Positions 13,570-18,614 of a DNA stretch of 18,614 nt are shown in pieces (position 1 is the first letter of the stretch; every line of letters begins with the position of its first letter). The notes beneath the pieces were generated by a model that had not been told where the DNA came from, searched no databases, and saw only the letters and a list, made by a program, of their open reading frames with translations. The stretch lies in assembly GCA_965652545.1 (NCBI GenBank), contig CBFGWV010000065.1, forward strand, positions 1 through 18,614, written 5' to 3'. A program made the translations under genes and the position numbers. The stretch comes from CBFGWV01 sp965652545. GTDB taxonomy: Bacteria; Pseudomonadota; Gammaproteobacteria; Competibacterales; Competibacteraceae.

Positions 13570-14784
13570 ATGCAAGCACTGCCCGATACGCTGCGAATCC
13601 GCAATGGTGAACCGGTCCGCCACACCTTCTCAGATGCCGAGTACGACCGGCGCATCCACGCTCTGCGAACGGTCATGGATGCACAAGGCATCGATGCGGC
13701 GATCTTCACCTCCATTCACAACATCAACTATTACAGTGACTTTCTCTATTGCAGCTTCGGCCGCAGTTATGCCCTGGTGGTCACCGCCGAGCGCATCGTC
13801 ACAGTCAGCGCCAATATTGACGGCGGCCAACCCTGGCGCCGCACCGTCGGCACGGACAACCTGGTCTACACCGATTGGCGGCGGGACAATTACTTTCGCG
13901 CCCTCACCGAAATCCTGCCGCGCGCCGGCCGGGTCGGTATCGAGTTCGACCACGCCACGGTGGCCATGCGCAGCAGGATCGCCCAGTGGTACCCGGATGC
14001 CGAACTGGTCGATCTCGCACCATCGGTCATGCAACTGCGCATGATCAAATCGGCCGAGGAGCACGCCATCATCCGCGCGGGCGCCGGCATCGCCGACGCC
14101 GGTGGCGAGGCCTGTGTGGCCGCGCTGGCGGATGGAGTTCCAGAGTACGAGGTGGCACTGGCGGGCACCCAGGCCATGGTGCGGGAGATCGCACGCCGCT
14201 TTCCACATGGCGAGTTGATGGACACCTGGGTGTGGTTTCAGTCAGGTCTCAACACCGACGGCGCGCACAACCCGGTGACCAGCCGCCCCATCCGCCGCGG
14301 CGACATACTCAGCCTCAATTGCTTCCCCATGATCGCGGGCTACTACACTGCGCTGGAGCGTACGTTGTTCCTCGGGCACTGCGACGAGGCCCATCTCAAG
14401 CACTGGGAGGCCAACGTGCGGGTGCACGAGGCCGGCCTGGCGTTGATCCGCCCCGGCGCCCGTTGCTGCGACATCGCCCGCGAGTTGAACGGCATCTTCG
14501 AGGAACTGGGCCTGCTGCAATACCGCACGTTCGGCTACGGCCACTCCTTCGGCGTACTCAGCCATTACTACGGGCGCGAGGCCGGGCTGGAGCTGCGCGA
14601 GGACATCGACACCGTCCTGGCGCCGGGCATGGTGGTGTCGATGGAACCGATGATCATGATCCCCGACGGCCAGCCGGGCGCCGGCGGATACCGTGAGCAC
14701 GACATCCTCATCGTCACCGACGAGGGCGCCGATAACATCACCGGCTTCCCCTACGGGCCGGCCCACAATGTGATTCAGCGCTGA
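13570..14784 (+). CDS. Creatinase (creatine amidinohydrolase)
   Basis: This 404-residue protein belongs to the M24 (pita-bread) family and hydrolyses creatine to sarcosine and urea. It matches the Pseudomonas creatinase as I remember it through most of its length: TLRIRNGEPVR, HNINYYSDFLYCSFGR, SANIDGGQPWRRTVGTD, SGLNTDGAHNPVT and SHYYGREAGLELREDID. The catalytic His is His233 (His232 in P. putida), with Glu263 and Glu359 at equivalents of Glu262 and Glu358. Unlike metallo-members of M24 this enzyme needs no metal. The start at 13570 matches the P. putida N-terminus and has GAGG about 10 bases upstream; the open frame extends to 13279 but is not homologous there. No creatininase or sarcosine oxidase is in the window. 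Confidence 0.94.
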   Translation: MQALPDTLRIRNGEPVRHTFSDAEYDRRIHALRTVMDAQGIDAAIFTSIHNINYYSDFLYCSFGRSYALVVTAERIVTVSANIDGGQPWRRTVGTDNLVYTDWRRDNYFRALTEILPRAGRVGIEFDHATVAMRSRIAQWYPDAELVDLAPSVMQLRMIKSAEEHAIIRAGAGIADAGGEACVAALADGVPEYEVALAGTQAMVREIARRFPHGELMDTWVWFQSGLNTDGAHNPVTSRPIRRGDILSLNCFPMIAGYYTALERTLFLGHCDEAHLKHWEANVRVHEAGLALIRPGARCCDIARELNGIFEELGLLQYRTFGYGHSFGVLSHYYGREAGLELREDIDTVLAPGMVVSMEPMIMIPDGQPGAGGYREHDILIVTDEGADNITGFPYGPAHNVIQR

Positions 14785-15689
14785 CGGTCGTGCGCCGGCG
14801 CCAGGCCGAACACCTGCTTGTAGCGGCGCGAGAAATGGGCCACGGACGCAAAGCCCGTGGCCAGGGCGACCTGCGACACCGGCTCGGCCGTCGTCCGCAG
14901 GCGCTTGCGTGCCGCTTCCAGTCGCAACCGTTGATAGTAGGCGGTCGGCGTACTGGCCAGACTGTCGCGGAACAGCCGCTCCAGCTGCCGCGCGGACAGA
15001 TCCAGCAACGCGCACAGCTCGGCCATGGACAGCGGTTCTTCGACATTCGCCTCCATCAGGGCCACCGCGCCGGAGAGCCGCGGTTTCCCCGGCCCGATAC
15101 GCTGGCGCAGGGGGATTCGCTGACGATCGCCCGCGACGCGGACGCGCTCGCACACCAGCAATTCCGAGGTGGCAGCGACCAGGGCGCGGTCGCCGCTGTC
15201 GCGCCCGATCCAATCGAGCATCATATCCATGGCCGCAGTGCCGCCGGAGGCAGTCAGCCGGTCGCGGTCGACCTCGAACAGATGATCGGACACGATCAGC
15301 GTCGGGTACGCCTCACGCAGCGCGGCCATGTCCTCCCAGTGCACGGTACAGCGGTAGCCATCGAGCAGGCCGGCACGGGCGAGCAGGACGCTCCCGGTAC
15401 ACACCCCCGCCAGCGGCACGCCGGTTTTTGCCCGCTGGCGCAGCCAACGGGCAAGGGCCGGATCGTTCGCCGGCGGCAGCGGGTTCGGTCCGATCACTAC
15501 TGTCAACGCTGCGGCAGGTGCAGCGGCGGCCGGGCCGTCCATCAGCACGGTGGTACCGTTGCTGGCGGTAACCGGCTCACCGGACATGGACACCTTGTGC
15601 GTGCGGTACATCGCCGCACACGCCGCCAGGTTCGCCAGGCGCAGCGGCTCGGACGCCGCCGCGAAGGCGATCAGGCTGAACCCCGGCAC
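14775..15689 (-). CDS. GATase1-like/AraC-family regulator (GbdR/SouR/CdhR type)
   Basis: From GTG 15689 the product is 304 residues. Residues 1-160 form a DJ-1/PfpI (GATase1-like) sensor with the elbow Cys97 in GVCTGSVLLARAGLLDG and VHWEDMAAL. Residues about 205-300 form the AraC double HTH (MAELCALLDLSARQLERLF, then QVALATGFASVAHFSRRYK). Relatives sense glycine betaine/dimethylglycine (GbdR), sarcosine (SouR) or carnitine (CdhR). Next to creatinase, sarcosine or creatine is a reasonable inducer guess. The start is uncertain: the conserved first strand (TVVFLLVPGF) is encoded in frame upstream of the GTG, back to the TAA at 15747-15749, without any ATG/GTG/TTG. The C-terminal stop overlaps the creatinase stop. 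Confidence 0.85.
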   Translation of the reverse strand: MPGFSLIAFAAASEPLRLANLAACAAMYRTHKVSMSGEPVTASNGTTVLMDGPAAAAPAAALTVVIGPNPLPPANDPALARWLRQRAKTGVPLAGVCTGSVLLARAGLLDGYRCTVHWEDMAALREAYPTLIVSDHLFEVDRDRLTASGGTAAMDMMLDWIGRDSGDRALVAATSELLVCERVRVAGDRQRIPLRQRIGPGKPRLSGAVALMEANVEEPLSMAELCALLDLSARQLERLFRDSLASTPTAYYQRLRLEAARKRLRTTAEPVSQVALATGFASVAHFSRRYKQVFGLAPAHDRQR

Positions 15690-15746
15690 CAGGAGGAAAA
15701 CGACCGTACGGGTGGATGAGTGCTCGATGGCATCGTTCCTGTCGGC

Positions 15747-16634
15747 TTACGACGGTGCGACCGGCCCGTCCTGGGCGTGGGCCGTACCCATGGCCTTGGC
15801 GATATAGCGCGCCCGCAAGTCCTGCACGATGGGGCCGGGGCGGCCACTGCCGACGGCCACGCCGTCGATACGAACCACGGGCAGGACCATCCCCATCGCC
15901 GAGGTGGCGAACGCCTCCTGCGCCGATTGCGCCTCTTCGATGCCAAAGGGGCGCTCCTGCACCGTCAGGCCCCACGCCATCGCCAGTTCCATCACGCTGC
16001 GGCGGGTGATGCCGTGGAGGATGTCGTTGCCGAGCTGGCGGGTCACCAGAACGCCATCGCCGGTGACGATCCAGGCATTGTTGGATGTGCCTTCGGTGAC
16101 CAATCCATCATGGACGAACCACGCATCGTCGGCACCGCTGGCCACCGCGTGCGACTTGGCCAGGCTCGATGCCAGCAAAGCGACGCTTTTGATATCGCAG
16201 CGCGCCCAGCGGATATCGGCCGTACTGACGACCGACAATCCGCGAAGGGCCTTGGGGTTGTCGATCAGGCGGTGCGCTTGCGTGTACGCCACGACAGTGG
16301 GTTCCAGGTCCGCCGGTATGACGAAGTCCCGCTCGCAGGCCCCACGCGAGACCTGCAGATAGACCCCGCCCTCGATCAGACGATTGCGATCGATAAGCGC
16401 CCGATGCATGCGCAGCAAGGCCGCATCGTCCATCGGCAGCACGATACCCAACTCCCGCAGGGAACGCCGAAGCCGGCCCATGTGCGCCGGAAAATCCACC
16501 AGCCGTCCTTCAAGAACCGCGGTGACCTCATAGACGGCATCCGCAAAAACAAAGCCACGGTCGAAGACCGAAACGGTCGCATCCGCCTCAGCGACGAAGC
16601 GGCCGTTCACATAGCAGGTGCGTGGATCAGTCAT
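15747..16634 (-). CDS. Class IV aminotransferase, D-amino-acid aminotransferase-like
   Basis: The start MTDPRTCYVNGRFV at 16634 gives 295 residues, close to bacterial D-amino-acid aminotransferase; the longer frame to 16727 adds unrelated residues. Landmarks relative to the Bacillus enzyme are all shifted by four: Tyr35 in AVYEV, the PLP Lys149 in CDIKSVALL, and Glu181 in VTEGTSNN. DILHGITR and the final GRPGPIVQDLRARY also fit fold type IV. The enzyme would transaminate an amino acid with PLP. The substrate loop RxH of the Bacillus enzyme (Arg98, His100) reads Arg102-Asp-Phe104 here, so substrate range may differ. It is followed by the AraC-type gene in the same direction and the same reading frame. 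Confidence 0.88.
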   Translation of the reverse strand: MTDPRTCYVNGRFVAEADATVSVFDRGFVFADAVYEVTAVLEGRLVDFPAHMGRLRRSLRELGIVLPMDDAALLRMHRALIDRNRLIEGGVYLQVSRGACERDFVIPADLEPTVVAYTQAHRLIDNPKALRGLSVVSTADIRWARCDIKSVALLASSLAKSHAVASGADDAWFVHDGLVTEGTSNNAWIVTGDGVLVTRQLGNDILHGITRRSVMELAMAWGLTVQERPFGIEEAQSAQEAFATSAMGMVLPVVRIDGVAVGSGRPGPIVQDLRARYIAKAMGTAHAQDGPVAPS

Positions 16635-16711
16635 GCATCGAAGAGTACCTGGACAGCATGGACACCTGTCAATTGTGACTTTCTGTTGCGCTGCCATCCG
16701 GCTCCGTACGG

Positions 16712-16741
16712 TTGTGTATTTTTCCATTAACCTAATGTAAA
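16712..16741 (+). promoter_or_regulatory. Weak candidate promoter for the GTPase operon
   Basis: In the 133-base AT-richer gap between the divergent aminotransferase and GTPase genes, TTGTGT (16712-16717), 18 bases, then TGTAAA (16736-16741) is the best sigma-70-like pair I see. Both boxes are poor matches. It would start transcription near 16748, about 20 bases before ATG 16768. Confidence 0.2.
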
Positions 16742-16767
16742 TACGTCACACCTGAGCGGACGTCCCG

Positions 16768-17304
16768 ATGCACCGTCACGTCAAACTCGTCATCACGGGA
16801 TCGCCCGGAGCCGGCAAGACCACGGCCATCGCTCAGATCAGCGAATACCCCCCGATCACGACTGAAGCGCCAACGACCGACGAGCTCGCTGCCGTCAAGG
16901 CGACGACGACCGTCGCCATGGACATGGGCGAGTTCACCCTCCAGGACGGCACGATCATCCGCGTCTACGGCACGCCAGGGCAGCGTCGCTTCGCGTTCAT
17001 GTGGCATATGCTGGCCGAGGATGCACTGGGCGTCATCATCCTGATCAATGCTCGTGGAAACGACACCCTGGGCGAAATGTCGGATTACCTCGACCATTTC
17101 GGTGGGCATATTGGCCGGGGCGCAGCAGTAATCGGTGTTACCGGAACGGATGAGCGTCCGGAGTTCTCGCTGGCCCCGATGTATGACTTGTTGGCCGTCA
17201 GAAAGCTTATCCTGCCGATATTCACCGTGGACGTTCGTGAAATCGAGGACGTTAAACTCCTCATAGAGACCCTGCTCAGTTGCATCGAGCTGGCGCAAGA
17301 ATGA
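16768..17304 (+). CDS. Small Ras-like GTPase (conservon CvnD/MglA-related)
   Basis: This 178-residue protein is a single small-GTPase domain. The P-loop is GSPGAGKT at residues 11-18. A TTTVAMDMG segment at 46-54 fits switch I. G3 is YGTPGQRRFAFMW (67-79), the form seen in conservon GTPases of actinobacteria and in other bacterial Rup/MglA-like proteins. The base-recognition motif NKxD is not canonical: GVTGTD at 123-128 occupies its place. Partner context is strong, since a Roadblock/LC7 protein, the fold of MglB and CvnB, follows 24 bases later. Such pairs act as polarity or membrane-signalling switches. There is no lipidation signal or membrane segment. The role here is unknown. Confidence 0.88.
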   Translation: MHRHVKLVITGSPGAGKTTAIAQISEYPPITTEAPTTDELAAVKATTTVAMDMGEFTLQDGTIIRVYGTPGQRRFAFMWHMLAEDALGVIILINARGNDTLGEMSDYLDHFGGHIGRGAAVIGVTGTDERPEFSLAPMYDLLAVRKLILPIFTVDVREIEDVKLLIETLLSCIELAQE

Positions 17305-17328
17305 ACCCAGACAGAGCTCCATCGACTT

Positions 17329-17736
17329 ATGTTGACATTTCCGGCAGACCAGATCGAGCGCGCAAGATCACGACTCGCGCAAGCGGCAAACGCTGTTCCG
17401 GGGATGAATGCCTTAGTCATCGCGACCATTGATGGAAACTTGATAGTCGACTACTCGATTCCGCGCGATGCCGACAACCCGGCGTTCAAAGTGCGCAAAA
17501 TCTCCACCATGAGCAGCGCACTTGTGGCACTGGGCGACAGCATCGCCAAAGAGGCTGAACAGGCGTCGTGCAATTTTGCGATCCTGGAAAATGAAGGAGG
17601 GCGGATGATTGTCATGCGAATCAGCAAGTACATCGCATTGGCAACGATCGCAGACGGCAGCAGCAGCCTAGGCCTTGTCTTGTCATCGACCCAATCCGTC
17701 GCAAAGGATCTGAAAGTCATCCTGGAGTGTGGATAG
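17329..17736 (+). CDS. Roadblock/LC7-domain protein (MglB/CvnB-like)
   Basis: The 135-residue product is a single Roadblock/LC7 domain: a first helix (DQIERARSRLAQAAN), VPGMNALVIATIDGNLIVDY as strands 1-2, a long central helix (KISTMSSALVALGDSIAKEA), then FAILENEGGRMIVMRI and YIALATIADG strands and a closing helix. In MglB the homologous domain is a GTPase-activating partner of MglA; in conservons CvnB accompanies CvnD. Its position directly after a small GTPase supports the same pairing. The ribosome site is weak. GC content, counted by hand over 17341-17700, is about 56%, against 68% for one 60-base line in ptsI. Confidence 0.88.
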   Translation: MLTFPADQIERARSRLAQAANAVPGMNALVIATIDGNLIVDYSIPRDADNPAFKVRKISTMSSALVALGDSIAKEAEQASCNFAILENEGGRMIVMRISKYIALATIADGSSSLGLVLSSTQSVAKDLKVILECG

Positions 17737-17792
17737 CGCATCGATCTTCACCATACGGCACCCCATGTCATGCCGCCACCGGTAAAGCACCC

Positions 17793-18614
17793 ATGCCGCT
17801 TACAAGCGTCTACAATACCTTGTCTGTAAAGCATATTACTCCCAAGGACAGGAAGCTGATCGAACTGTTTCTGCGTGTCATGACGGAGGGCAGACAGTGG
17901 CGCCTGTCGGATGCAGATCCCGATGTGATCCTGGTCGACGTGGACAACGATCCAGGCGCCGCACTCCAGGCCGAGCAACAGTCTCACAGATGTACAGCGG
18001 TCATTGTGGTAAGCGGTAATAGTGAGGTATTGGGTCGAGCATCGCTTGCACTGACAAAGCCCTTGCGCGCCGACAAACTGGAGGCGCTCCTGCGCAAACT
18101 GCGAACGCGCTCTCGTAAGCCCTCGCCAGCGGGTCAGAGCGCATTCGCATCACTGCTCGACCCTGATATCGATCGGCTTGAATTGGGCCCAACGCCCAAC
18201 ATAACGCTTGACTGGACTTTAGACACCATTACCGGTGCGGATAACGAAGACCTCATCAAGGCCATCGAGAGCAACGAGCTTGCCGGGCTCACTCAGGTAG
18301 ACGGCGCCACTGGCCCACAAGGCTTGAGCAGGCCATTACGCCAATGCTTATGGCAAATAGCACCCGAAATGTATCTCAGACATGGCCTTCCACATCGCTA
18401 CCGAGAGTCGCGATTCGGAATGACCCAGTGGCCCAACCTCGGCGCGCTGGGCGGACGAGACAGCGGTATGATCCGTGTCATTTCTGCCTTGCAGCGACGA
18501 CACCTGGACATTGAACAACTGATATCGGTCGCATCGATGCCCAAGCAAGCAGTCGAGTCCTGCATCGCAACATTGCTCGCCACGCGGTCGCTTTACCTCG
18601 TCGCCCCCTCTAGC
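17793..18614 (+). CDS. Receiver-like protein with C-terminal winged-helix-like region (partial, runs off window)
   Basis: From ATG 17793 the frame stays open to the window end (274 codons, no stop). I do not recognise the family. Residues 1-105 resemble a CheY-like receiver: PDVILVDVDN with a possible phospho-acceptor Asp49, VIVVSGNS with Ser74, and LTKPLRADKLEALLRKL with Lys89-Pro90. The acidic pair expected after strand 1 is not seen, so it may be a pseudo-receiver. Residues 106-175 look like a linker. Residues 180-220 carry a conserved-looking RQCLWQIAPEMYLRHGLP and TQWPNLGALGG. Residues 226-270 form helices like a small winged helix. It is 56 bases after the Roadblock gene in the same direction, so it is probably an effector or regulator of the GTPase pair. 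Confidence 0.7.
   Translation, partial: MPLTSVYNTLSVKHITPKDRKLIELFLRVMTEGRQWRLSDADPDVILVDVDNDPGAALQAEQQSHRCTAVIVVSGNSEVLGRASLALTKPLRADKLEALLRKLRTRSRKPSPAGQSAFASLLDPDIDRLELGPTPNITLDWTLDTITGADNEDLIKAIESNELAGLTQVDGATGPQGLSRPLRQCLWQIAPEMYLRHGLPHRYRESRFGMTQWPNLGALGGRDSGMIRVISALQRRHLDIEQLISVASMPKQAVESCIATLLATRSLYLVAPSS

Noticed and set aside
14242..15213. 323-codon - strand frame across the creatinase/AraC junction
   Set aside because: Spans two well-supported genes in another frame and is rich in Arg, Gly and Ala, as expected of a shadow frame.
15720..16730. 336-codon + strand frame opposite the aminotransferase
   Set aside because: Lies antisense to a gene with clear PLP-enzyme motifs; its own product shows none.
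1..18614. tRNA or rRNA genes, insertion sequences, integrase or att sites
   Set aside because: No cloverleaf, rRNA-like stretch, transposase or integrase motif was seen on either strand.

Overview
The window reads as GC-rich (about 60-68% where counted by hand) gammaproteobacterial chromosome. The main evidence is the order kdsC-lptC-lptA-lptB-rpoN-hpf-ptsN-hprK-rapZ-ptsH-ptsI-mgtE, with a short HprK next to rapZ. Remembered parallels are Xanthomonadales and the Ectothiorhodospiraceae/Chromatiales rather than enterics. The genus cannot be fixed from sequence reading alone.

Region 1 (1-9616, all + strand) is a conserved housekeeping block. It starts with the 3' end of kdsC and the LPS-export genes lptC, lptA and lptB, which overlap one another. 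Next come rpoN (sigma-54), the ribosome hibernation factor hpf, and a regulatory phosphotransferase set: ptsN (EIIA-Ntr), a short hprK, rapZ, ptsH (HPr with His15 and Ser46) and ptsI (Enzyme I). The Mg2+ channel mgtE closes the block. There is no EIIB or EIIC in view, so this PTS looks regulatory rather than sugar-transporting. Intergenic hairpins lie before rpoN, after rpoN, between ptsH and ptsI, and before mgtE. A sigma-54-like -24/-12 element lies directly upstream of hpf.

Region 2 (9617-10193) is non-conserved. It holds an inverted array of the 7-bp unit GTTTTAA, a factor-independent terminator reading on the - strand, and a small DUF1127 (YjiS-like) gene.

Region 3 (10194-16634) is accessory metabolism with a PLP theme. 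A PdxJ of the form remembered from Bacteroidetes and Xanthomonadales is divergent from a MocR-type regulator (GntR winged helix plus aminotransferase fold). Their shared promoter region carries two direct repeats. Next come an EamA-family exporter, a divergent and very well matched creatinase (creatine to sarcosine plus urea), a GATase1/AraC regulator of the GbdR/SouR/CdhR kind whose stop codon overlaps that of creatinase, and a class IV D-amino-acid aminotransferase-like gene upstream of it.

Region 4 (16768-end) is a lower-GC + strand operon: a small Ras-like GTPase of the conservon/MglA-related kind, a Roadblock/LC7 protein, and an unrecognised protein with a receiver-like N-terminus and a helical, possibly winged-helix C-terminus that runs off the window. 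This is the best candidate for an undescribed signalling system here.
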